Virus record (IMG/VR): IMGVR_UViG_3300046499_000501
Coordinates: 1-36,839 of that record
Source: a virus
DNA length: 36,839 nt
Direction: 5' to 3' (one strand)
Below are positions 15,688 through 21,947 of the stretch, piece by piece. The notes below the pieces were generated by a model. It did no database searches and was not told where the DNA came from. It saw only the letters and a list, made by a program, of their open reading frames with translations. Both the position numbers and the translations under genes were made by a program. The number at the start of each line of letters is the position of its first letter. Positions within the stretch are counted from its first letter, which is position 1.

Positions 15688-16199
15688 ACTTCTCCTTCAC
15701 TGCTATCACTTAACATCTCTTCTTTACTAACAATTCTTGGTTTAACATCACTGATGATGAATGTATGCGCCTGCTTCTCTTCTTCTTTCTTCATATCAGA
15801 ATGATACTTATTAATCTCATGCCATTCTGGATCATATTTATGGAGATCCTTAAAAACAACATCTTTATCAAACTTTCTCAGAAGGGCACCCTTCTTTCTG
15901 CGTGATGCGAGTATTAACTTTGCCATTTCAAAAGCATCTTTGATGTCTTTATGTTTATCAGCCCATTCATAAAGAGTCGCTCGTCTCATTTTCATTGCAA
16001 TCGTGAAATCGGTGATCTCTAAACTGTCTTCTTTTGATGCCCATTCAAGTAACGTATAAGTAAATCTTTGACGCCAATCAAGCTTATTCGGAAACAGCAT
16101 ATATGCATCATTAGCTACAAAATCACTCCATGTACTCACATTAGTCAATGGTTTTATTTCTATAGTATGATTATCTGCTTCTTTTTTTGCTTTTGCCAT
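15684..16199 (-). CDS. Probable terminase small subunit
   Basis: A 171-aa protein immediately downstream of the resolvase gene. The core is a helix-turn-helix segment (LEITDFTIAMKMRRATLYEW, then ADKHKDIKDAFEMAKLILAS) of the kind used by phage small terminase subunits to recognise the packaging site, followed by RRKKGALLRKFD and a helical, charged C-terminus (DMKKEEEKQ). Size and place fit: one long-helix region to oligomerise and a tail to contact the large subunit. The identification is from HTH layout and operon context. A general transcription regulator is the alternative. Confidence 0.72.
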   Translation of the reverse strand: MAKAKKEADNHTIEIKPLTNVSTWSDFVANDAYMLFPNKLDWRQRFTYTLLEWASKEDSLEITDFTIAMKMRRATLYEWADKHKDIKDAFEMAKLILASRRKKGALLRKFDKDVVFKDLHKYDPEWHEINKYHSDMKKEEEKQAHTFIISDVKPRIVSKEEMLSDSSEGEV

Positions 16200-16200
16200 T

Positions 16201-16578
16201 CTATACTACCTCAGTAATGATCAGTTCCGTTCTTGGTTCCTTATCATACACTTTTTTTAATGACAATGAACAGATTACTCGATCATCAGCTATCAACACA
16301 TCTTTCATTGCTTCTAATAAGAATTTATAAAGATTCTCAAGGTGTGGCACATTTGCATGATATAATATTTGTTTGTCTTTGGTTACTCTTTGGGTGACTG
16401 GCATGTAAAAGGTAGCTTCAATATGGATAGGATTGCTGAAAAAGGGTTCATCATTATGCTGTTGGTTTAGATAAAGTCCAAAAGAGATCATATCTTTTGT
16501 CTTTAAAACATTATCTCTACGCGTTGCACGTTGCCATGTTATCGGAGCTATATTGATACAATATGCTTTGCTTCTCAT
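16201..16578 (-). CDS. RusA-like Holliday junction resolvase with altered active-site residues
   Basis: A 125-aa protein with the RusA layout: N-terminal strand AYCINIAPITWQRATRR, then EATFYMPVTQ, then PHLENLYKFLLEAMKDVLIA (78-97), DDRVICSLSLKKVY and a final strand RTELIITE. RusA resolves branched DNA before packaging. In E. coli RusA the motif is PDLDN with Asp70 and Asp72 catalytic and Asp91 in the DD pair. Here the first Asp is His79 and the second is Glu81, while the DD pair (98-99) is kept. ATG 16578 follows GAGGAAGTAA and overlaps the upstream gene by 62 bases. Whether it still cuts is uncertain. Confidence 0.85.
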   Translation of the reverse strand: MRSKAYCINIAPITWQRATRRDNVLKTKDMISFGLYLNQQHNDEPFFSNPIHIEATFYMPVTQRVTKDKQILYHANVPHLENLYKFLLEAMKDVLIADDRVICSLSLKKVYDKEPRTELIITEVV

Positions 16579-17776
16579 TTACTTCCTCTTTTTTTTGGAA
16601 TTCTTCTGCTTCCATCAATTCCTGTTTGGCTTTCTCAATACTTCTTATCAATAAACCTTTCAAATAAAAAGGATCTGGGCCAGTAAATTCTTCTAATCTC
16701 TGTTGAAGAACTTTCACTTCAGTTTTCCATTTCTCTACACGTTCTTCAACAACAGTCAACCGTTGCATCACTTGCCACTCGCCAGGCTTACATTTGTAGG
16801 TATCCTGTTGTCTGGCTTTTTGAATAATCAATGGTTTTCTATCAGTTCTTGTATCTATGCCAACAATCTCACAAAGGTTATAATACCACTTCCAATCAGG
16901 TTTAATGGCATTCCCTTTGCAATGTTGAGCAGCAAATGCTATTAACCATTCCATTCTGCTAGAAACATAAGAAACTTTTTTACTTTCAATTGCAGTTTTT
17001 GCTTGATCATAAACATACTCCAATGTTTCATCAGTAAAAGCTGTAAGCTTAAACTGTTCTTTTTCATCAAGGGCAAGCAAAGTGGTAATCTTTTGGATAA
17101 TTGGCGTGATTATGTGTGCCATGATTTCAGGATTGTGAAGCATGTCTTTTACTCGAGGATCATGGCGATTGTCTAAAATCAGTTGCTTCTGGACTGAATT
17201 CACTTTCATTCCTTTTTTTTGATTATTTTTGTTTTGTGTGTGTTCCTTTCTTCCCGCGGCTATGCGCGAAGATACAACAACATTTCTACTAGATAGACTA
17301 GAGAATACAGGAGAAGACTTAGTCTGTGGGACATTTCTATACGAGTAGATAATTTTTTTATTATGATCTATTCTAATCCCATGTGAATCATAAAGAGTTT
17401 GATTGTCTAAAGATAAGGATTGAAACCAATGAGAGAAAGAAAGTTTAACATTTTTGATGGAGTAATTATTGGGGGCGTACTTGTTCTGTTGATTTTTGGT
17501 TATAAATCCATCTTTCAGGAACTTGTTCGTGGCACGCGTTACTGTTTTCGTAGAGCAGCCTATGGCAAGAGCAATAGTTTCATTTTTGAGAATAATCCAC
17601 GGCTTATTACGGAACAGTAAAATATGGAATGCAGCTTTTTTCTGATATTTTGTAAGTGTGGATAGGTAGCTATCAGTGCTTCGAGTATAATCGGTTTGTA
17701 AATCTTTTGGAGCAAGTCTTGCTACCGAAAGGTTTTTTTGAAAAAGAACTTGATTTAATTTATTTATATGGTACAT
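16517..17776 (-). CDS. Winged-helix protein, probable replication initiator
   Basis: A 419-aa protein. Residues about 40-100 form a winged helix: YLSTLTKYQKKAAFHILLFR, KPWIILKNETIALAIGCSTK, then TVTRATNKFLKDGFI. That is the HTH style of plasmid and phage replication initiators. A Ser/basic linker (SSRNVVVSSRIAAGRKEH) separates it from a helical C-terminal half with MEWLIAFAAQHCKGNAIKPD and a coiled coil (VVEERVEKWKTEVKVLQQRL). The gene has no Shine-Dalgarno; its ATG is embedded in a repeated TTAAAATGTACCA word, suggesting autoregulation. No polymerase or helicase gene is seen elsewhere, so host replication enzymes are probably recruited. A transcription factor role is the alternative. Confidence 0.6.
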   Translation of the reverse strand: MYHINKLNQVLFQKNLSVARLAPKDLQTDYTRSTDSYLSTLTKYQKKAAFHILLFRNKPWIILKNETIALAIGCSTKTVTRATNKFLKDGFITKNQQNKYAPNNYSIKNVKLSFSHWFQSLSLDNQTLYDSHGIRIDHNKKIIYSYRNVPQTKSSPVFSSLSSRNVVVSSRIAAGRKEHTQNKNNQKKGMKVNSVQKQLILDNRHDPRVKDMLHNPEIMAHIITPIIQKITTLLALDEKEQFKLTAFTDETLEYVYDQAKTAIESKKVSYVSSRMEWLIAFAAQHCKGNAIKPDWKWYYNLCEIVGIDTRTDRKPLIIQKARQQDTYKCKPGEWQVMQRLTVVEERVEKWKTEVKVLQQRLEEFTGPDPFYLKGLLIRSIEKAKQELMEAEEFQKKEEVNEKQSILYQYSSDNMATCNA

Positions 17777-17819
17777 TTTAATTATATATTTTTAGTGGTG
17801 GTACATTTTAAGTATATAT
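17770..17819. repeat. Two 20-bp direct repeats over the start of the initiator gene
   Basis: Copies at 17770-17789 and 17800-17819 match at 19 of 20 positions and are spaced 30 bases. On the coding strand each includes TTAAAATGTACCA; the downstream copy supplies the real ATG (17776), the upstream copy has ATG followed by a stop four codons later. A likely operator or iteron for the winged-helix product. Confidence 0.75.
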
Positions 17820-17847
17820 GTTGCTTTTTGGTTAATATCTTTGCCAT
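17782..17847 (-). CDS. Possible 21-aa leader peptide upstream of the initiator gene
   Basis: ATG 17847 behind AGAGGCTATCG opens MAKILTKKQHIYLKCTTTKN and an Ile, then stops five bases before the initiator ATG, in another frame. The reading passes through the repeat pair. It could be a translated leader controlling the next gene, which has no ribosome-binding site of its own. Too short to be certain. Confidence 0.3.
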   Translation of the reverse strand: MAKILTKKQHIYLKCTTTKNI

Positions 17848-17935
17848 CGATAGCCTCTATTTTATTTGTAACGTGTCTTAGCTCGAGAAAAACTAAAAAT
17901 ATGCGTTATGCAATAATTTAAAAGATAAAATACTG

Positions 17936-17955
17936 GGACGGGTGCAAATCCGTCC
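17936..17955. other. Six-pair GC hairpin in the 360-base spacer
   Basis: GGACGG and CCGTCC flank the 8-base loop GTGCAAAT. Read leftward it is followed by a T-rich stretch (CAGTATTTTATCTTTT), so it may be a weak terminator of the 18137-19921 operon or part of the initiator leader. The remainder of 17848-18136 shows no gene. Confidence 0.4.
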
Positions 17956-18064
17956 TAAATATTTCACTCGTAATATCCACTTGACAAGGATATTTACAAC
18001 ATTCTATTTAAACTTCAAAATTTGTCCAGAAGATTTTTATTTACTATCGAAAATAACCATTTTT

Positions 18065-18083
18065 ATCAAGTTTATACCTTGAT
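18065..18083. other. Small hairpin past the early leftward operon
   Basis: ATCAAG and CTTGAT pair around a 7-base loop, 54 bases past the stop of the 18137 gene. Read leftward it is followed by AAAAATGGTTATTTT, only a weak terminator signal. Confidence 0.3.
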
Positions 18084-18136
18084 TATCGACCCAAACATCA
18101 AATAATGGCAATATCTGCTGCTTAGACCATCATATT

Positions 18137-18379
18137 TCATTGATCCGATCTATTATTTTTTATATCATCTATTTTATTTTCTATATTTTCAATATCAACC
18201 ATTAATTCATCAATACGAGCACATTCATTGTGCATATCAACAATTTTATAACCTCTACAAAATTCTTGTTGCTCTTTAGTTAAATGAAAAATTTTAAAGC
18301 TTTGAGGGTTTTCTAATAATCCATTAGGGTTGTATGGATTTTCATATTTTTTACAATAAAAACAAACTTTTATTTCCAT
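18137..18379 (-). CDS. Small cysteine-containing unknown protein
   Basis: An 80-aa protein. ATG 18379 (MEIKVCFYCKKYENPYNPNG) follows TAGGAATATT; a start at 18397 lacks this signal. The CFYC pair near the start, with later FCRGY and HNEC, could form a zinc ribbon. The C-terminus is a coiled coil (ELMVDIENIENKIDDIKNN). Its start overlaps the preceding 51-aa gene by 10 bases. Last gene of the leftward early operon. Function unknown. Confidence 0.6.
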   Translation of the reverse strand: MEIKVCFYCKKYENPYNPNGLLENPQSFKIFHLTKEQQEFCRGYKIVDMHNECARIDELMVDIENIENKIDDIKNNRSDQ

Positions 18380-18525
18380 AATATTCCTATAAAACAAAGT
18401 ATATAAATTAATATATCTCCTGAGCGAATTCTAAAAAAACGATCATCGCACATTAAAAGATCTGCACATACTTTTGTACAAAGTAATACAATAAAAATAT
18501 CTCTTGCAGAACAAGGTGTGTCCAT
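18370..18525 (-). CDS. 51-aa cysteine-rich hydrophobic protein
   Basis: ATG 18525 sits behind AAAGGATCTAAT, an excellent ribosome-binding site. The product starts MDTPCSARDIFIVLLCTKVC and ends in a hydrophobic segment (DILIYILCFIGILWK), so it may associate with membranes. Five cysteines. Its end overlaps the next start by 10 bases, typical of coupled small early genes. Confidence 0.6.
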   Translation of the reverse strand: MDTPCSARDIFIVLLCTKVCADLLMCDDRFFRIRSGDILIYILCFIGILWK

Positions 18526-18545
18526 ATTAGATCCTTTATGATGTT

Positions 18546-18920
18546 TTAATAATCACATTCACATTCATTATCATGTGTATTTCTTGATTTCATTAATAAT
18601 TCATGAGGATAATCGATATCAGCGATTGATATATACGCTCTTACTCTCGCAATTGGATAGATATTATACACATCTCTTTGATAAGGTTTATTAATAACTA
18701 ATGCGCCTTCAATATTAAAGGATCTTATTTTAGTAGGAGCATATAAAGAAGACCATCCCATTCTTCCGTTTTCATATTTACCGGTTTCTTCATCATATAT
18801 TCTATTATATTTTACTGTCGCCATCGCAACAAAAGCTTCTGAACAATCCGAAGGTTTAAATAAAACTAAGTAAACCTGATTTAGTATAGGTGGTGTTACT
18901 TTAGGATCAATCCAATTCAT
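18546..18920 (-). CDS. Unknown protein, DUF551-like start
   Basis: A 124-aa protein, ATG 18920 one base after the end of the Erf gene. It begins MNWIDPKVTPPILNQVYLVL, the pattern of DUF551-type phage proteins (short Trp-Ile start, Pro-rich turn, then a strand). It contains MGWSSLYAPTKI and IARVRAYISIADIDYPHEL, and ends in an acidic CECDY. Function unknown; the family match is weak. Confidence 0.55.
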   Translation of the reverse strand: MNWIDPKVTPPILNQVYLVLFKPSDCSEAFVAMATVKYNRIYDEETGKYENGRMGWSSLYAPTKIRSFNIEGALVINKPYQRDVYNIYPIARVRAYISIADIDYPHELLMKSRNTHDNECECDY

Positions 18921-18921
18921 A

Positions 18922-19536
18922 TTATTCCTTATTCTTTACTATGTACGATTTAACTTCTTCATAACGTGAAAAGGGAAGATCGCTAAGATTATGTATCTTA
19001 TTGCTCTTCAGTATATTTTCATATAACTTTTTTCCATTTGAGCATGATTTTAACTGGCTATGCAAAAAATCAATCTCATCTTGCACCAGCAAGTCAGGCT
19101 TTTTATCAATATGTTTTTGTTCTTCTTGTCCATCATCATCTTCAGCAGCAATTGCACAAAGGGATAGAACTGCATACTTCTTCATATAAGTATCAGCAGC
19201 ACCTTTAGCTTGGTTGCCTGGCTTTTCACTTTCAGTGACACGACAATCCTCAATAAATTGCCCTGTCTCATCATGTATCAATCGAGTATGCATATATTCT
19301 ATACCTGTATCATTAGGCCGCTTAAAGTGGCATATAATGATTCCATGATTATCTAAAGCACCCTCTACAGCCTTATATATAGCACCTATCTTTGCATATT
19401 TAATATTCTGGAATTTATTATCACCATCAAAGCCAGTAGGCCTAAATTCCCTTTTGGCCAAGCGTAATGCTTTAGCTATAGCTCGTATATCTTCTGACAT
19501 TGCCGGAGTATTACTTTTGATTATTATTTGTTCCAT
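18922..19536 (-). CDS. Erf-family single-strand annealing recombinase (copy 1)
   Basis: A 204-aa protein of the ERF superfamily (P22 Erf). ATG 19536 follows TAAGGAATTTG; a TTG one codon earlier is not needed. N-terminal core: KFQNIKYAKIGAIYKAVEGA (41-60), then YMHTRLIHDETGQFIEDC (81-98), and the family hallmark NQAKGAADTYMKKYAVLSLC (108-127) followed by acidic AAEDDDGQ. The C-terminal 55 residues form a helical module ending LSDLPFSRYEEVKSYI that is also present in copy 2. Erf rings anneal complementary strands, aiding genome circularisation and recombination. It acts with the RusA-like resolvase. Confidence 0.88.
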   Translation of the reverse strand: MEQIIIKSNTPAMSEDIRAIAKALRLAKREFRPTGFDGDNKFQNIKYAKIGAIYKAVEGALDNHGIIICHFKRPNDTGIEYMHTRLIHDETGQFIEDCRVTESEKPGNQAKGAADTYMKKYAVLSLCAIAAEDDDGQEEQKHIDKKPDLLVQDEIDFLHSQLKSCSNGKKLYENILKSNKIHNLSDLPFSRYEEVKSYIVKNKE

Positions 19537-19696
19537 CAAATTCCTTATCTTTAATGCAACATGTTCTATGAGAACTATAGATGTACAAATTTTTTATTAT
19601 CATATCTTGTAATATTATTATTTCTAATTTTAACAACCAAAAATATATAAAAGATATACCTATAGAAATAGCAAATGCTAATAAAAACATAACCAT
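19511..19696 (-). CDS. Possible small membrane protein
   Basis: A 61-aa reading from ATG 19696, 15 bases after the regulator's stop and behind AAAGAGAATTAAAT. The N-terminal third is one strong membrane helix (MVMFLLAFAISIGISFIYFW). A cytoplasmic, polar end follows (SSHRTCCIKDKEF). Its 3' end overlaps the Erf start by 26 bases in another frame. Plausible as an early host-membrane protein, not secure. Confidence 0.5.
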   Translation of the reverse strand: MVMFLLAFAISIGISFIYFWLLKLEIIILQDMIIKNLYIYSSHRTCCIKDKEFDGTNNNQK

Positions 19697-19711
19697 ATTT
19701 AATTCTCTTTC

Positions 19712-19921
19712 TTAGTCATTAGCAGTTGGTTCATATTGATTCCTTTTATCAACAAACATTTTTAATTTTCTCATAGTTTTTAATGAACATATCTCAGGAT
19801 TTTTATTGACTCTTTTCCATGTTGAAAATGCTATGTCTAATTCATCAGCCAAATCTATAACAGACATCAATTCATTTTTTCGTATAATTTCAGCTTTTTC
19901 TAAGTAACTTTTAACGTCCAT
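19712..19921 (-). CDS. Small helix-turn-helix regulator
   Basis: A 69-aa protein, ATG 19921 after AGGAAAATGA, first gene of the leftward early operon. The centre LMSVIDLADELDIAFSTWKR reads as a helix-turn-helix (Ala-Asp-Glu-Leu turn, then a recognition helix), followed by EICSLKTMRKLKMFVDK. Size and location beside the divergent promoters suggest a Cro- or repressor-like control protein acting on the mirrored promoter pair at 19961-20043. No matching second repressor or integrase is present. Confidence 0.65.
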   Translation of the reverse strand: MDVKSYLEKAEIIRKNELMSVIDLADELDIAFSTWKRVNKNPEICSLKTMRKLKMFVDKRNQYEPTAND

Positions 19922-19960
19922 TCATTTTCCTATTATCGATAATATAAGTTTATATTCAAT

Positions 19961-19988
19961 AGTATATCTATATTATATGCTAAGTCAA
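19961..19988 (-). promoter_or_regulatory. Leftward early promoter
   Basis: TTGACT (19988-19983) and TATACT (19966-19961) with a 16-base spacer, read leftward, drive the regulator-Erf operon starting at 19921. Both boxes are close to sigma70 consensus and the spacing matches that of the opposite promoter. Confidence 0.65.
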
Positions 19989-20015
19989 TATACAATATAT
20001 ATACATAACATAGTA

Positions 20016-20043
20016 TTGACATTGGTGTTTTACCCTATATACT
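20016..20043 (+). promoter_or_regulatory. Rightward early promoter
   Basis: Perfect TTGACA (20016-20021), 16-base spacer, TATACT (20038-20043), leading to the gene at 20076. The two promoters are back to back; GTCAATA and TATTGAC over their -35 boxes form an inverted repeat, so one regulator could cover both. Confidence 0.75.
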
Positions 20044-20075
20044 GAATTTATAAGTCATTTAATAAAGAGATAAAT

Positions 20076-20366
20076 ATGCAAGAGAATAAAGATATTAATT
20101 CAACTATAACAATAAAAGAGCTAGCAGATCAATTACAAAAAAGAATTGATGAATCTGTAGAATATTTCATGGCGGATTATGCTATCATGAAATCTTTATA
20201 CAACCGAATCGAAGAGTTGGAAAAGAGAATGGCCGCCATTGTTACAGAACTGGAACCTGTTCAATCTTTGATTTATACTCAAAATCCAGGATTAGAAAGA
20301 ATATTTGAATCTCTCAAACGTATTTATGGAAAGGATGACAGTGGAATTGATAGAGAAACTCACTAA
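20076..20366 (+). CDS. Coiled-coil early protein
   Basis: A 96-aa helical protein, ATG 20076 after AAAGAGATAAAT, first gene of the rightward early operon. It contains TITIKELADQLQKRIDESVE and a coiled coil (IMKSLYNRIEELEKRMAAIV, TELEPVQSL). Its 3' end overlaps the next gene by about 30 bases. No family is recognised. Confidence 0.7.
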   Translation: MQENKDINSTITIKELADQLQKRIDESVEYFMADYAIMKSLYNRIEELEKRMAAIVTELEPVQSLIYTQNPGLERIFESLKRIYGKDDSGIDRETH

Positions 20367-20649
20367 TGAATTAGATGTAGAAATTAATCGCACATGGGAT
20401 GAATACTTAGTGCTTCATACTGAACTTGATGTATATCGTGGCAAGCCAATAGGTGACACCAACTTAGAAGAAGTTAATAGAATATTAAAAGGCATTCAAG
20501 AAAAGTTTGCTCTACTATTTCCCGCATATCATTTCATTGCAACTCGTCATCAATATGTATCAAATGCGGTAACTTCTTATAATGAATTTATTGAAACGAT
20601 TAAAAAGTCAGGCGCAAAAACAGATGATCCAACAATCATCACAAGTTAA
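20335..20649 (+). CDS. Unknown helical early protein
   Basis: About 104 aa from ATG 20335. GGAAAGG lies immediately before it; GTG 20341 has better spacing, and ATG 20326 is also in frame, so the start is uncertain. The sequence is helical (VELIEKLTNELDVEINRTWD, LEEVNRILKGIQEKFALLFP) with no membrane or Cys motif. Ends 46 bases before the second Erf gene. Function unknown. Confidence 0.65.
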   Translation: MTVELIEKLTNELDVEINRTWDEYLVLHTELDVYRGKPIGDTNLEEVNRILKGIQEKFALLFPAYHFIATRHQYVSNAVTSYNEFIETIKKSGAKTDDPTIITS

Positions 20650-20660
20650 TAATAAAAAAG

Positions 20661-20693
20661 ATAATTGCGAAATAATTACGAAATAATTGCGAA
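20661..20693. repeat. Three tandem 11-bp repeats before the second Erf gene
   Basis: ATAATTGCGAA, ATAATTACGAA and ATAATTGCGAA are joined head to tail and end two bases before ATG 20696, where a ribosome-binding site would normally lie. One helical turn per unit suggests an operator or a translational control element. Confidence 0.8.
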
Positions 20694-20695
20694 AT

Positions 20696-21373
20696 ATGGA
20701 ACAAACCAATATCTACCGTTCATTAGAAATAAATGCGATTATGGGAGCGCTTGCCAAGGCCCAGGGCAGTTACAAAAAACTTATTGCTAATCAAGATGCC
20801 CCTGGAGGTAGATTTGCCAATTTACAGGCCATTCTTGATGCTGTAAGAGATTCTTTATCAGATAATAGTCTCGGTTTCTTTCAATTCATAGAATTGTTAG
20901 ATGAGGGATCCGGTGCGGCATTGTTAAAGACAACTATTGGCCATGAGTCAGGTCAGTATATAGCATCATGTGCTCGAGTGGTTACCGGCAAAACAGAGCG
21001 ACAGACCGGAAACATCTATGAGATCCATAAAAGGCTTCATGCTTTGATGCTTCTTGGAATCGCTCCTTCTGGCAATGATCCTGTTGCTTTTGATGACAAT
21101 GGTGAATTAATGGCAGAACAGCATCTCATATCACAATTAAGAAAGCCAGACTCACCTAAAAAAGAAGAACTAGATCGCACCGATGTCATTAATAAAACAC
21201 AGTATGAAGAGCTTCTTATCGAGCTTAATGGGTTTGAAAAGATAGCCAAAGACATCATGGAAGTATACGACTTGGCTACATTGGCAGATTTGCCTGCTTC
21301 TGAATATCATAGAGCTCGCGCTAAGATATTGAAAATAAAGAGAACTCAAGAAGATTATTTAAGGAAAAAATAA
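20696..21373 (+). CDS. Erf-family single-strand annealing recombinase (copy 2)
   Basis: A 225-aa ERF-superfamily protein from ATG 20696. It keeps the fold order of copy 1: FANLQAILDAVRDSLSDNSL (40-59), LLKTTIGHESGQYIASCA (76-93), the hallmark helix NIYEIHKRLHALMLLGIAPS (106-125) and an acidic FDDNG. The C-terminal module LATLADLPASEYHRARAKIL matches the end of copy 1, showing common origin. The hallmark segment is more diverged than in copy 1. No Shine-Dalgarno is visible; three 11-bp repeats occupy its place. Last gene of its operon. Confidence 0.82.
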   Translation: MEQTNIYRSLEINAIMGALAKAQGSYKKLIANQDAPGGRFANLQAILDAVRDSLSDNSLGFFQFIELLDEGSGAALLKTTIGHESGQYIASCARVVTGKTERQTGNIYEIHKRLHALMLLGIAPSGNDPVAFDDNGELMAEQHLISQLRKPDSPKKEELDRTDVINKTQYEELLIELNGFEKIAKDIMEVYDLATLADLPASEYHRARAKILKIKRTQEDYLRKK

Positions 21374-21375
21374 AA

Positions 21376-21473
21376 GCACTGTGCCTATAAAAAAGAAACT
21401 CCTCATTTTTTTATAGGCGTCTCCCATGGTTCAGGTTAGGTTCCATGGGAGGTTCTTCGTTTAAGCACAGTGC
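21376..21473. other. Cloverleaf-like nested inverted repeats at the end of the rightward operon
   Basis: An outer perfect pair GCACTGTGC (21376-21384) / GCACAGTGC (21465-21473) encloses two hairpins: GCCTATAAAAAA/TTTTTTATAGGC (21383-21418) and CTCCCATGG/CCATGGGAG (21421-21451). The outer arms are themselves near-palindromes. It begins two bases past the Erf stop and could terminate transcription, protect the mRNA end, or act as folded DNA. Confidence 0.75.
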
Positions 21474-21525
21474 GATTTATTACATCAAAGTGCATTAAAA
21501 TGATCTTTTAGTCAATTAAAACAGA

Positions 21526-21554
21526 CCCCACAGTTAGTTTTAATAACTATGGGG
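21526..21554 (-). terminator. Terminator of the fibre operon
   Basis: CCCCA-x-AGTTA pairs with TAACT-x-TGGGG with a 7-base loop and one mismatch. Read leftward it is followed by TCTGTTTTAATT. It lies 42 bases past the stop of the last fibre-operon gene (21596). Confidence 0.7.
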
Positions 21555-21595
21555 AAGTGCAGTAGATGAGAAAGGAGGGATGATGCAATATTATC

Positions 21596-21925
21596 TTAAC
21601 CTACTAATTGTTCGGTATCTACTAATTGCTCAGTTTCTATTGATTTTTCGCGTGCAGCTCTATCTTTATAATTAGGCTGTGCAAAAACTAATTGTGCATA
21701 TTCTTCAGGATCAATAGGCATCATTTTAACGCCGTTTGCAGCTAATTTAATATCCCATTCAGCTTTGAATCGCTTAAAGCATTCTTCATATTTATGCATT
21801 AATACCCATCGAAGACGTCGTTTCATGTCTTCATCAAATTCATCTGCATGTATATCATTTTGAATAACTTGCTTTTGTACATCTGAGAGAGTAAATAATT
21901 CTTTATCGTCTACGGATATTTTCAT
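21596..21925 (-). CDS. Unknown protein at the end of the fibre operon
   Basis: A 109-aa, charged helical protein, ATG 21925 after AAGGAATCATA. It holds DVQKQVIQNDIHADEFDEDM, KRRLRWVLMHKYEECFKRFK, then PIDPEEYAQLVFAQPNYKDR. I recall this pattern from uncharacterised proteins that follow tail-fibre genes in other phages. A fibre-assembly chaperone or a tail component is a reasonable guess, not supported by a known motif. The C-terminus has two TEQLV words. Confidence 0.65.
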   Translation of the reverse strand: MKISVDDKELFTLSDVQKQVIQNDIHADEFDEDMKRRLRWVLMHKYEECFKRFKAEWDIKLAANGVKMMPIDPEEYAQLVFAQPNYKDRAAREKSIETEQLVDTEQLVG

Positions 21926-21947
21926 TATGATTCCTTACGTTATTATT

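Noticed and set aside
13077-17776. UGA used as a sense codon
   Set aside because: Trp is encoded by TGG and genes end normally with TGA, TAA and TAG; the single in-frame case at 14642 is reported separately.
17931-17957. tRNA-like T-arm (GGGTGCAAATCCG)
   Set aside because: The loop is eight bases, the GTTC signature is absent and no acceptor or anticodon stem can be built around it.
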